Shown here one piece after another: positions 32,743 to 40,944 of a DNA stretch of 64,000 bases. Source of the DNA: an uncultured Chloroflexota bacterium (GTDB lineage: Bacteria; Chloroflexota; Chloroflexia; Chloroflexales; Roseiflexaceae); NCBI GenBank assembly GCA_937876225.1, contig CALFIC010000129.1, positions 1 to 64,000 of the forward strand, in the 5' to 3' direction. The translations under genes were made by a program, and so were the position numbers. The notes under the pieces are model-generated. The model did no database searches and was not told the origin of the DNA. It saw nothing but the letters and a program-made list of their open reading frames with translations. Within the stretch, counting starts at the first letter, position 1. The number at the start of each line of letters is the position of its first letter.

Positions 32743-33515
32743 TGTGATAGTGCCTTGGCATGTGTGGGGCTGGTATGGGTCCAGCCACCGTCGATGGTAA
32801 TAGTTTGGCCGTTGACCATAGTCGCAATCGGCGAACAGAGATAGAGCACAGTATCGGCCACGTCTTGGGGCATGCCTACGCGCCCTATTGGCGAGAGTTT
32901 GGCCCAGTTTTCGGCATAATCAGGGTCGCCAACGAGGTTGCGGTCGTTGAGGGTGGCACCGATGGCTACGGCATTGACGTTGATGCCATCTCGGCCCAAC
33001 TCGACCCCCAAAATAGCGGCCATATGGCGCAGAGCGGCTTTGCTGGTGCCATAAATCGACGCACCACCCATGGCGGTAATCCCGGTAACCGACGACGAGA
33101 GCACGACTTTGCCACCGCGTCCTTGGGCCAGCATTTGTTTGACCGCAGCTTGGATCCCAAAGTAGGTGCCCTTCATGTTCAGGTCAAAGACCTGATGCCA
33201 GTGATCTTCGGTCATTTCGATAATCGAGCCAAACACTGTTACCCCGGAATTGGCGATAAAAACATCGACGCCGCCATAGGTGGCGGTGGCATAGGCGACG
33301 ACGCGGTAATTTTCGGCGACCTCGCGTAAATCGGCGGCGATGGCGTCGATGTGGGGGTTGGCGGCGACGATGGGGGCGACGCGATCGTATTCGCCGTAAT
33401 AGACGCCCACCACGCGGGCACCGGCGTTGGCAAAGGCTACGGCAATACTGGCGCCGATTTCGCGGTTAATACCGGTGACAATTACGACGTTGCCGGCAAA
33501 ATCAAAAGTGACCAT
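32739..33515 (-). CDS. Short-chain dehydrogenase/reductase (classical SDR)
   Basis: 258 residues with the cofactor motif VTGINREIG (TGxxxxIG), the NSG motif in FIANSGVTVFG, and the catalytic set S142, Y155, K159 (SSVTGITAMGGASIYGTSK). The C-terminal VNGQTITIDGGWTH is also typical. Residue 38-45 (VYYGEYDR) after strand 2 has no clear Asp or Arg, so NAD versus NADP preference is open. It probably oxidises or reduces a polyol or keto sugar within the operon. Confidence 0.9.
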   Translation of the reverse strand: MVTFDFAGNVVIVTGINREIGASIAVAFANAGARVVGVYYGEYDRVAPIVAANPHIDAIAADLREVAENYRVVAYATATYGGVDVFIANSGVTVFGSIIEMTEDHWHQVFDLNMKGTYFGIQAAVKQMLAQGRGGKVVLSSSVTGITAMGGASIYGTSKAALRHMAAILGVELGRDGINVNAVAIGATLNDRNLVGDPDYAENWAKLSPIGRVGMPQDVADTVLYLCSPIATMVNGQTITIDGGWTHTSPTHAKALSQ

Positions 33516-33531
33516 AGCTACACCTAGACAA

Positions 33532-33562
33532 ACGGGGTGGCACCATCATAGTGCCACCCCGT
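33532..33562 (-). terminator. Intercistronic hairpin within the sugar operon
   Basis: A perfect 12-bp stem (33532-33543 with 33551-33562) around the loop CATCATA (plus strand), between the isomerase stop and the SDR start. The T-run on the minus strand is weak (CGTTTG), so partial termination or mRNA stabilisation is more likely than full termination. Confidence 0.6.
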
Positions 33563-33575
33563 CATAATAGTCGGA

Positions 33576-34577
33576 TTAATCGCGTGAGAATGCGGCGTCA
33601 AAGGCCAAATTGGAAGGGGTGAAGTCGTTGCGGCGTACGAATGCACAGGCGTCGGTGGCGCCGTATTCGCGATCCATGCCGCTGTCTTCCCACTCGACGG
33701 ACAATGGGCCGCTGTAGTTGATGCGGTTGAGTGCCCGGAAAATCGGACCCCATTGCATCTGCTCGCCACGACCTGGTGAGATAAAGTCCCAACCGCGGCG
33801 GGGGTCACCGAAGTTGATGTGTGAGCCGAGGATGCTCGATTTGCCGTCGAGGTAGCGGGCGCTTTCTTTGACGTGGACGTGGTAGATGCGATCTTTGAAG
33901 GCATCGATGAAGGCCACCGAATCAACGAATTGATGGTAGAGGTGGCTGGGGTCAAAGTTGATGCCAAAGCCGGGACGGTTGCCGATGGCAGCCAAGGCGG
34001 CTTGGGTGGTGTAAATGTCGTAGGCGATTTCGGTGGGGTGGACTTCGAGGGCGAATTTGACGCCTACTTCGTCAAACACGTCGATGATGGGGTTCCAGCG
34101 CTTGGCGAAATCGGCGTAGCCGGCATCGATCATGGCTGGGCTATTGGGTGGGAATGAATAGATGAGGTGCCAAATAGAAGAGCCGGTGAAGCCGTTGACC
34201 ACTTTGACGCCAAACTTGGCGGCAGCGCGGGCGGTGTTTTTCATTTCTTCGGCGGCACGCTGGCGTACACCCTCGGGGTTGCCGTCGCCCCAGATATGGG
34301 GTGGCAAAATCGACTTGTGGCGCTCGTCGATGTTGTCACAGACGGCTTGGCCAACCAAGTGATTGCTGATGGCGTAGCAGACCAACCCGTGTTTGGCCAA
34401 AGTCTCTTGCTTGCGGGGGATGTAGGTCGAATCGGTCAAGGCTTTGCCCACTTCGAAGTGATCGCCCCAGCAGGCCAATTCAAGGCCGTCGTAGCCGAAG
34501 CTTTTGGCCTTTTTGCATAATTCTTCAAAGGGCATATCGGCCCATTGACCAGTAAACAGCGTAACAGGACGTGCCAT
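33576..34577 (-). CDS. Sugar phosphate isomerase/epimerase (xylose-isomerase-like TIM barrel)
   Basis: 333 residues. The barrel is recognised from FEELCKKAKSFGYDGLELACWGDHFEV at the start and the metal-site elements KFALEVHPTEIAYD (Glu/His), GINFDPSHLYHQ (Asp/His) and RIYHVHVKESA (His). These belong to the AP-endonuclease-2-like family with divalent metal. The start at 34577 (MARPVTLFTG) follows AAAGGAAT; an in-frame start at 34658 would overlap the dehydrogenase. Together with the adjacent Gfo/Idh protein it forms a frequent catabolic pair. Confidence 0.87.
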   Translation of the reverse strand: MARPVTLFTGQWADMPFEELCKKAKSFGYDGLELACWGDHFEVGKALTDSTYIPRKQETLAKHGLVCYAISNHLVGQAVCDNIDERHKSILPPHIWGDGNPEGVRQRAAEEMKNTARAAAKFGVKVVNGFTGSSIWHLIYSFPPNSPAMIDAGYADFAKRWNPIIDVFDEVGVKFALEVHPTEIAYDIYTTQAALAAIGNRPGFGINFDPSHLYHQFVDSVAFIDAFKDRIYHVHVKESARYLDGKSSILGSHINFGDPRRGWDFISPGRGEQMQWGPIFRALNRINYSGPLSVEWEDSGMDREYGATDACAFVRRNDFTPSNLAFDAAFSRD

Positions 34578-34599
34578 GGTGGTGATTCCTTTCATAAAA

Positions 34600-34628
34600 G
34601 GGGATAGTGGCATCACACCACTATCCCC
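34600..34628 (-). terminator. Intercistronic hairpin between dehydrogenase and isomerase genes
   Basis: A perfect 11-bp stem (34600-34610 with 34618-34628) around the loop CATCACA, followed on the minus strand by TTTTATG. It closely resembles the hairpin at 33532-33562 in stem length and loop, and both could set expression ratios within the operon. Confidence 0.6.
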
Positions 34629-34636
34629 AGCAGTGC

Positions 34637-35797
34637 CTAATATTCGGGGGTGACCCATTGTTTGTTGCTGGCGGAGGTTTCGATGGCGTCGAGCACGGCT
34701 TGGCAGCGCACGCCGTCGTCAAACGTCGGCTCGGGCGAGACGTTTTTGGCGATACCGTTGATGAGGTCATAGACGCCATGGGTGAAGGTGTGTTCCCAAC
34801 CGATAATATGACCGGCCGGCCACCAGGCACTCATGTAGGGGTGCACACCCTCGGTGACGAGGATGGTGCGGAAGCCTTGGACGTCGGCAGCATCGTCGTT
34901 GAACAGCACTTGCAGTTCGTTCATGCGTTCGAGGTTAAACACGATGCTACCCTTGGAGCCGTTGATTTCGAATGAATTATAGTTGCGGCGGCCATTGGCG
35001 AAGCGGGTCGCTTCAAAGGTGCCGACGGCGCCGTTTGCGAAGCGGGTCATAAACAAGGCTGCATCATCGACGGTGACTTCGCCCATTTCGGCAGATGCTG
35101 CTGCACCCAGTCCGCCCGTGGTACCAGCCAACAAGGGGCGTTTTTTGATGAAGGTTTCGGTCATACCGGTGACTTCGCTGATTTCGCCTACTAGCATGCG
35201 GGCCAGGTCGATGCTATGGGCACCGAGGTCGCCGAGGGTACCGGCACCGGCGATGTCTTTTTGTAAGCGCCATACCAACGGGAAGTTGGGGTCCATGATC
35301 CAGTCTTGCAAGTAGACGGCGCGCCAGTGGTAGATTTTGCCAATCCGTCCATCTTGGATGAGGCGCTTGGCGAGTTGCACGGCGGGGACGCGGCGATAGT
35401 TGAAGTTGACCATGCCGACCACGCCGTTTTTCTTGACCGCTTCGGCCATGGCACGGGCTTCGCTCAAGGTGTTGGCGAGGGGTTTTTCACAAAAGACATG
35501 CTTGCCTTCGCTGGCAGCCGCAATGGCGATTGATGCGTGTGAATCACCGGGGGTCGAGACGTCGACGAGGCCGATGTCTTTGCGGGTGACCAATTTCTTC
35601 CAATCGGTTTCGTAGCCGTTCCAGCCCATGTCGATGGCGGCTTGTTTGACGGCGGCTTCGTCGCGACCACACAACGCGGTCATTTCGGGAGTAAAGGCGC
35701 AATCGGGGAAGAAGTGTTTGACTTGGCGGTAGGCATTAGAATGGGATTTACCCATGAATTTGTAGCCGACCAGACCGACACCAATCGATTTGCTCAT
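34637..35797 (-). CDS. Gfo/Idh/MocA-family oxidoreductase
   Basis: 386 residues. The N-terminal NAD(P)-binding domain begins VGLVGYKFMGKSHSNAYRQ and contains the family motif CEKPLANT (E104-K105-P106), whose lysine is catalytic. The C-terminal alpha/beta domain carries the substrate site (GDLGAHSIDLARMLVGEISEVTG). Such enzymes oxidise or reduce inositols, glucose-type sugars or sugar acids. It is the second gene of the operon, 15 nt after the VOC gene. Confidence 0.92.
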   Translation of the reverse strand: MSKSIGVGLVGYKFMGKSHSNAYRQVKHFFPDCAFTPEMTALCGRDEAAVKQAAIDMGWNGYETDWKKLVTRKDIGLVDVSTPGDSHASIAIAAASEGKHVFCEKPLANTLSEARAMAEAVKKNGVVGMVNFNYRRVPAVQLAKRLIQDGRIGKIYHWRAVYLQDWIMDPNFPLVWRLQKDIAGAGTLGDLGAHSIDLARMLVGEISEVTGMTETFIKKRPLLAGTTGGLGAAASAEMGEVTVDDAALFMTRFANGAVGTFEATRFANGRRNYNSFEINGSKGSIVFNLERMNELQVLFNDDAADVQGFRTILVTEGVHPYMSAWWPAGHIIGWEHTFTHGVYDLINGIAKNVSPEPTFDDGVRCQAVLDAIETSASNKQWVTPEY

Positions 35798-35812
35798 CTG
35801 ATAACCTCCTTG

Positions 35813-36181
35813 TTATTGGTTGGAAAAAGTCGTGATTTCGATGCTATTGCCAAACGGGTCGGTGGTAAAAAACCGTGGCCGACCCGGAATGGGTATGGTA
35901 TCGCCACAGGCATAACCGGCGCTGATTAATTGCGTGCGCAAGGCGGCTTGATCATCGACATGCAAACAAAAATGCCGGCCATGACCAACGCTCTCGGGTT
36001 CCGCATAGAGGTGTAATTCACATTCGCCTACCGCAAACCAGACCAAATCCGAGGCGGTAAGTGTGCTGGGGACTGGGATTTCGCGCAGGCCGATGATATC
36101 GCAATAAAACCGGCGGGCCAAATCGGCACTGGCGGCTCCTGGTGGGCGGGGCACACTAACATGATGGAAGGAAGGGGGCAT
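35813..36181 (-). CDS. VOC (glyoxalase/bleomycin resistance) superfamily protein
   Basis: 122 residues. One pair of beta-alpha-beta-beta-beta modules: FHHVSVPRPPGAASADLARRFYCDIIGLREIPVP, then CELHLYAEPESVGHGRHFCLHVDDQAALRTQLISAGY and FFTTDPFGNSIEITTF. Metal-type ligands are visible as His7/His8, His near GRHFCLHV and Glu in NSIEI. The start at 36181 has AGGAG 8 nt upstream; a longer frame from 36364 lacks support. It is the first gene of the sugar operon. The reaction is unknown: lyase, isomerase or dioxygenase. Confidence 0.82.
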   Translation of the reverse strand: MPPSFHHVSVPRPPGAASADLARRFYCDIIGLREIPVPSTLTASDLVWFAVGECELHLYAEPESVGHGRHFCLHVDDQAALRTQLISAGYACGDTIPIPGRPRFFTTDPFGNSIEITTFSNQ

Positions 36182-36238
36182 GAGGTGTACTCCTGTGCGC
36201 ATCGCCACAACGCGACGGCAACCATTGAGCGGGATGGC

Positions 36239-36284
36239 GTTAGTGTAATAGAGAGTGAGATTTGCGTCAAGTATATGCACTAAC
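36239..36284 (-). promoter_or_regulatory. Promoter of the seven-gene sugar operon, flanked by an inverted repeat
   Basis: On the minus strand TTGACG (36265-36270) and TACACT (36242-36247) are spaced by exactly 17 nt, about 60 nt before the VOC start codon. GTTAGTG (36239-36245) and CACTAAC (36278-36284) form a 7-bp inverted repeat on either side of the promoter, a possible two-site operator. No regulator gene is adjacent. Confidence 0.7.
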
Positions 36285-36376
36285 CTCGGTATGCTATTTG
36301 GCGTTATCGTGGCCGCACTATGATTGCATATAATACACAGAGCATAGGTCATGCATATCACCAAGGAGCACGCACC

Positions 36377-37336
36377 ATGAGTATTCCCCCCACTTATCTC
36401 GATGTATTGGCAGCTGCCACGCGTATTGACGGGTTGGCCAATCGTACGCCGGTACTCACGTCACGCATATTCAATGCCCAGCTCGGAATTGAAGTTTTTT
36501 TCAAAGGGGAGCATTTGCAACGGACCGGCTCGTTCAAATTCCGGGGGGCGTATAACGCATTGAGCCGCCTCGATGCGGCAGCCCAACGCCGCGGTGTGAT
36601 TGCCTTTTCGTCGGGGAATCATGCCCAAGGGGTCGCGTTAGCCGCCCGACTCCTCGCCATCCCAGCGGTGATTTGTATGCCCACTGACGCCCCCCAAGTC
36701 AAGGTCGATGCCACGGCGGGGTATGGTGCCGAAATCGTGCGCTACGACCGTTTGACCCAAGATCGTGAAGCGGTAGCGCGCAGTATCGCCGACGCGCGGG
36801 GATTGACCCTCATCCCCCCCTACGATCACCCTGACATCATCGCTGGGCAAGGGACGGCCGCCTTGGAGTTGTGCCAAGCAGTCCCCGACCTCGATGCCTT
36901 GTTGGTGCCGGTGGGGGGTGGTGGCTTGATTTCGGGGTCGGCCTTGGCGGCGCACGGCTACAACCCAGCCTTGCGCGTGTTTGGGGTCGAGCCGGCCAAT
37001 GCGGCCGACACCTACGAATCGTTACGCCAAGGCACCCGGGTGACCATTGCGCCGCCCGATACCATGGCCGATGGCTTGCGGATTACCACACCCGGCAAGA
37101 TTACCTTCCCGCTGGTGCAACAGCACGTCGAGGCGATTATCACCGTCACCGAAGCCGAAATTGCCGCTGGTACGCGCTATATCATGGCCTATCTCAAACA
37201 AGTCATCGAACCGAGCGCCGGTACCGGCCCAGGCGCGCTCCTGGCCGGCAAATTGCCCAGCGGTGTGCGCAAACTAGGGGTGATTTTGTGTGGCGGCAAT
37301 ATCGAACCCCAAGTGCTGGCAGAATTGCATCGTTAA
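36377..37336 (+). CDS. Threonine/serine dehydratase or serine racemase family PLP enzyme
   Basis: 319 residues of PLP fold-type II. The Schiff-base lysine is in RTGSFKFRGAYNAL (K54), the substrate loop SGNHAQG is at 79-85, and the phosphate-binding glycine loop is VGGGGLISG. It lacks the C-terminal ACT-like regulatory domain of biosynthetic IlvA, so it is of the catabolic TdcB or serine racemase type. AAGGAG precedes the ATG at 36377. A TATAAT (36329-36334) could be its -10. It is divergent from the sugar operon and convergent with phnM. Confidence 0.88.
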   Translation: MSIPPTYLDVLAAATRIDGLANRTPVLTSRIFNAQLGIEVFFKGEHLQRTGSFKFRGAYNALSRLDAAAQRRGVIAFSSGNHAQGVALAARLLAIPAVICMPTDAPQVKVDATAGYGAEIVRYDRLTQDREAVARSIADARGLTLIPPYDHPDIIAGQGTAALELCQAVPDLDALLVPVGGGGLISGSALAAHGYNPALRVFGVEPANAADTYESLRQGTRVTIAPPDTMADGLRITTPGKITFPLVQQHVEAIITVTEAEIAAGTRYIMAYLKQVIEPSAGTGPGALLAGKLPSGVRKLGVILCGGNIEPQVLAELHR

Positions 37337-37340
37337 CCAA

Positions 37341-38501
37341 TTACCGTGGTGCGGCTTGGGTAGCGAGCACTTGCACGCCAGCCACATAGACGTCGCGTAC
37401 GATGGGCTGTGGCTGGCGTGTGACTACCACGAGATCGGCGCTCAGCCCCACCGCAATCTGACCGATGTGGTGTTCCATGCCGATTGCCTGCGCAGGATTG
37501 GCAGTAATCAAGGCAATCGCGCTGGGCAAATCGAGCAGCCCTTGGTCGACAAGGGTAAATGCCGCTGGAATCATGGCGGCAGGGTAGTAGTCGGCACACA
37601 GCCAGTCGACGTGTCCGGCTCGGATGGCGTCACTCGCACTGAGGTTGCCACCACTCGAGCGGCCACGCAAGACGTTGGGCGCGCCCATGCCTACCAACAT
37701 GCCGTGGTGGTGGGCAGCGGCGGCTGCCTCCATGGTAGTAGGGAATTCACTGATGCCGATGCCCATTTCGACCCACATGGCGATTTTTTGGGTGGTGTCG
37801 TCGTCGTGGGTGGCGATGGGGATGTGGGCGTTGCGGCAGAGTTGTACTACATAATCGATGCGCTCGGGGATGCTGGCTTTGAGTTGGGCTTTGGTACGGA
37901 TGATTTCGTCGATTTCGGCATCGTTGCGTCCGGTCGTTTTGGCCACATAGTAGCGAAATGACTCGTCGGTCACGTATTGGCCTTGCCCTGGACTATGGTC
38001 CATAATCGACACGAGTTTGACTGCCGGTTGGTCGATAATTTGACTGAGGGCATAGGCACCACGGGCACTGCTGATTTCGACTCGGGCATGGACATAATGC
38101 CGGACGCTGGCATGGTCGGCGCGCTTGATTTCGCTGATGAAGTTGTGAATGAAATCTTCGTTGCGCACACCAAATTCGGCGTCGTCGAGTGACAGTGAAT
38201 GGAATTCACAGGTCACGCCGCTATTGACTAATAAGCGGTCGGTGATGTGCAAGGCCACTGCGCCGTTGATTTCGACACCGGGACGGGGTTGGACCATTTT
38301 TTCGATGGTGTCGCAGTGTAAATCAATCACGCCGGGGATGATGTAGGCCCCAGCAAGGTCACGTACCGTTGTGCCGTGCATCGTTGGGACGTAGGGCATG
38401 GCACCGACGCCGGCGATGAGGTCTGCCTCGATGAGTAGCCAGCCATTTGGGATAACGCTATCGCGCAAGACGATGGTTGCATTGGTAAGTAGTGTAGGCA
38501 T
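37341..38501 (-). CDS. phnM: Alpha-D-ribose 1-methylphosphonate 5-triphosphate diphosphatase
   Basis: Removes pyrophosphate from the triphosphate intermediate of the C-P lyase pathway. The 386-residue amidohydrolase barrel carries IPGVIDLHCDTIEKMVQPRPG (metal-binding H-x-D), FHSLSLDD, SIMDHSPGQGQY, IATHDDDT and GISEFPTTMEAA, all standard PhnM motifs. It is the last gene of the phn operon, 12 nt after phnL. Confidence 0.95.
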   Translation of the reverse strand: MPTLLTNATIVLRDSVIPNGWLLIEADLIAGVGAMPYVPTMHGTTVRDLAGAYIIPGVIDLHCDTIEKMVQPRPGVEINGAVALHITDRLLVNSGVTCEFHSLSLDDAEFGVRNEDFIHNFISEIKRADHASVRHYVHARVEISSARGAYALSQIIDQPAVKLVSIMDHSPGQGQYVTDESFRYYVAKTTGRNDAEIDEIIRTKAQLKASIPERIDYVVQLCRNAHIPIATHDDDTTQKIAMWVEMGIGISEFPTTMEAAAAAHHHGMLVGMGAPNVLRGRSSGGNLSASDAIRAGHVDWLCADYYPAAMIPAAFTLVDQGLLDLPSAIALITANPAQAIGMEHHIGQIAVGLSADLVVVTRQPQPIVRDVYVAGVQVLATQAAPR

Positions 38502-38513
38502 GGCTTCCTCTGG

Positions 38514-39197
38514 TTATAGCGCGAGCTGGCCATCGGCGAGTTTGGCGAGGGTATCGAGGTCGTGCGAAACGGTCAAGACGGCGGTACCTCGTTGTTGGGC
38601 GCGTTGAATCATCTCTACGACGATTTGTTTGGAGCCGGCGTCAAGACTAGCCGTGGGCTCGTCGAGCAACAACAGGCGTGGTGAGGCAATAAAGGCTCGC
38701 CCGAGGTTGATGCGTTGTTGTTCGCCGCCACTAAACGTGACCGGGCTAGCATGCCACAGGCGTTGGGCGATGCCCAGTTGGCTTAGCCATTCGCGGCCGA
38801 TGTCGTGGGCGGCGGATTCCGGCATCCCTTGGCGTACGAGTGGCTCGGTGATGACATCGAGGGCCGCCACACGGGGCAGGACCTTGAGGAATTGTGAGCA
38901 ATAGCCGATTTCGCGGTGGCGTAATTTAAGCACCATGCTATCATCGGCCTGCACCATGTCGACACTACCGAATTGGTCGGAATTGAACCATATTTCGCCA
39001 CTGCTGGCCAAATACGAGCGGTAAATGCACTTGAGGATGCTGGTTTTGCCGATGCCGCTGCGGCCCCACAACAAAAAATGTTGATTGCTATCGACGGTGA
39101 AGCTGACGTTTTGGATGGGATCAATGGTGCGGCCATCGATGAGATGGAGCACAAACGATTTATGCAGATTGTTGACTTGTAACAGCGGTGCAATCAT
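38514..39197 (-). CDS. phnL: C-P lyase system ABC-type protein PhnL
   Basis: 227 residues with Walker A GRSGIGKTS, signature FSGGEQQR, Walker B LLLLDEPTASLD and VLTVSHDLD. PhnL is an ABC-ATPase-like component associated with C-P lyase, not a transporter subunit. In PhnL the segment GYCSQFLKVLPRVAALDVITEPL is characteristic. The start at 39197 is chosen because AAGGAC precedes it and it follows the phnK stop by 11 nt; a longer frame to 39386 would overlap phnK. Confidence 0.93.
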   Translation of the reverse strand: MIAPLLQVNNLHKSFVLHLIDGRTIDPIQNVSFTVDSNQHFLLWGRSGIGKTSILKCIYRSYLASSGEIWFNSDQFGSVDMVQADDSMVLKLRHREIGYCSQFLKVLPRVAALDVITEPLVRQGMPESAAHDIGREWLSQLGIAQRLWHASPVTFSGGEQQRINLGRAFIASPRLLLLDEPTASLDAGSKQIVVEMIQRAQQRGTAVLTVSHDLDTLAKLADGQLAL

Positions 39198-39208
39198 TGG
39201 TTGTGTCC

Positions 39209-40060
39209 TTATAGCGCCGAAGAAACCAGCAGTTGGGTGTAGGGATGTTGCGGATCTTCGAGGATTTGGTCGGTCAAGCCACTTTCGACAATATGTCCGT
39301 TTTTCATGACAATGGTGCGGCGCGCGAGTTGCTTGATGACCCCCAAATCGTGGGATACCAGCAACATGGTCATCTGTTGTTCCCATTGAATGCGCCGGAT
39401 GAGGTCGAGCACGCGCGCTTGTACCGACAAATCGAGGCCGCTGGTGACTTCGTCAAGCAACAGCAAACTAGGGCTACTCGACAATGCTTTGGCGATTTGG
39501 ACGCGCTGGAGCATACCACCACTAAAGGTGTGCGGGTCGTCGTCGATGCGCTCGGGGGGGAGCTCGGTCTGTTCCATCAGCTCCCGAATGCGGGCGCGGA
39601 TATTGCCCACATGGCGCCAATTGGCGAGTAGCAGTTTTTCGGCTACATTGCCACCCACCGTAAAGCGCATATTGAGGCCTAATTCGGGGCGTTGGTAGAC
39701 AATGCCGAGGCGGTCGTTGCGGAAGTGGCGACTGCGATAGGCATCCATTTGGAGCAAATCGACGGGCTCGGCGTCGGGGGTGCGCGGTTCGCGGTACCAA
39801 ATATGCCCGCGATCGGCGGCGGTGGCGAGGTTGACCATTTGGAGCAAGGTACTTTTGCCGCTGCCGCTCTCACCTACAATACCCAATACCTCGCCTTGGT
39901 GCAGGGTAAATCCGGCATCGACACAGGCGTAGACGGTATTGCAGACGGGGCATTGACTGTTGTTGTGGGTTGGACCCGTAAATTGGTGACAGCGCGGACA
40001 ACCGGGGCCGTATTGTTTGTTGAGGCCGCTGGCTTGCAAAATCCATGTGGGAGTGGTCAT
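39209..40060 (-). CDS. phnK: C-P lyase system ABC-type protein PhnK
   Basis: 283 residues with Walker A GESGSGKST (63-71), signature FSGGMLQRVQIAKAL and Walker B LLLLDEVTSGLD, where EV replaces the common EP. PhnK docks on the PhnGHIJ core. The N-terminal region carries an insertion with two C-x-x-C pairs, C21/C24 and C37/C40 (GCPRC, then QCPVC), and a further C46. This looks like a zinc ribbon and is absent from E. coli PhnK. The start overlaps the phnJ stop (ATGA). Confidence 0.93.
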   Translation of the reverse strand: MTTPTWILQASGLNKQYGPGCPRCHQFTGPTHNNSQCPVCNTVYACVDAGFTLHQGEVLGIVGESGSGKSTLLQMVNLATAADRGHIWYREPRTPDAEPVDLLQMDAYRSRHFRNDRLGIVYQRPELGLNMRFTVGGNVAEKLLLANWRHVGNIRARIRELMEQTELPPERIDDDPHTFSGGMLQRVQIAKALSSSPSLLLLDEVTSGLDLSVQARVLDLIRRIQWEQQMTMLLVSHDLGVIKQLARRTIVMKNGHIVESGLTDQILEDPQHPYTQLLVSSAL

Positions 40061-40944
40061 TGGGGCGCCTCCTGGTTGGTGGTATTGACGAGCACCCGTT
40101 TGTCACAAAAACTGGTGTCGGAGCAGCTGGTGCGCCAATAGCCGCCCGCGGGATTGGTGGGGTCAACCACAAAATGCGAGGTCAAAAAGGTATCTTGGGC
40201 GCCACAGCGGGCACAGATTTGGCCAGCCACGAATTCGGTTTTGAAGCGAAAATCCTCGAACTGCAGTGGTTCAATGGTGGTATAGGGTGGCACGGCGTAG
40301 ATGCGTTTTTCACGACCAGCCCCAAACAAAAAGAGCGCTTCGGCGTTGTGCAGGCGCATTACATCCCAGCGGGGGATGGGAGTGGTGTCCATCATGTAGC
40401 GCCCGGCCACGATGACCGGGTATTGGGTGGCGATGCGTAAATCACCCGCTTTAACCACACTTTCGTACATGTAGACCCACATCCGACCATAATCGGATTC
40501 GCCGTGCATGACGGTGGCGCGCTCGAGGTTGGGCTCGACCCAGCGCAATGGGTCAACCATGGGGACTTGGAGCACCAAAATCTGGTCGCGGCGCATTGGT
40601 TCTTCGGGGATGCGGTGGCGGGTTTGGATAATCGAGGCAGCCGTGGTGTCGACCGTGGTTGTGACGCCGGTGGTGCGTTGTAGTAGCCGGCGTAAGTTGA
40701 CGGCGTTGACACTTTCGTCGTCGCCTTGGTCGATGACTTTGAGTACGTCGCCGGCATCAATAATGGCCATGGTGATTTGTAGACCACCCGTACCCCAGCC
40801 CCGTGCAATCGGTAAATCGCGACTGGCAAAAGGGACTTGGTGACCAGGGAGGGCAATTGCTTTGAGAATCTGGCGGCGTACTTCGCGCTTAGAATCTTCG
40901 TCGATAAATCCAAAATTGTAGAGTTGCTCAGGTGTCGTGCTCAT
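40057..40944 (-). CDS. phnJ: Carbon-phosphorus lyase PhnJ (radical SAM)
   Basis: Cleaves the C-P bond of ribose-1-phosphonate 5-phosphate by a radical mechanism. The 295 residues contain all four conserved cysteines, C244, C247 (CARC), C274 and C280 (CSDTSFC), which bind the iron-sulfur cluster and carry the thiyl radical. The glycine-radical region ALPGHQVPF (G34) and RGWGTGGLQIT are also present. The start overlaps the phnI stop as ATGA. Confidence 0.96.
   Translation of the reverse strand: MSTTPEQLYNFGFIDEDSKREVRRQILKAIALPGHQVPFASRDLPIARGWGTGGLQITMAIIDAGDVLKVIDQGDDESVNAVNLRRLLQRTTGVTTTVDTTAASIIQTRHRIPEEPMRRDQILVLQVPMVDPLRWVEPNLERATVMHGESDYGRMWVYMYESVVKAGDLRIATQYPVIVAGRYMMDTTPIPRWDVMRLHNAEALFLFGAGREKRIYAVPPYTTIEPLQFEDFRFKTEFVAGQICARCGAQDTFLTSHFVVDPTNPAGGYWRTSCSDTSFCDKRVLVNTTNQEAPQ

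Noticed and set aside
36638..36955. Minus-strand frame opposite the threonine dehydratase-like gene
   Set aside because: The sense gene contains all PLP motifs, and the antisense frame has no start signal or domain.
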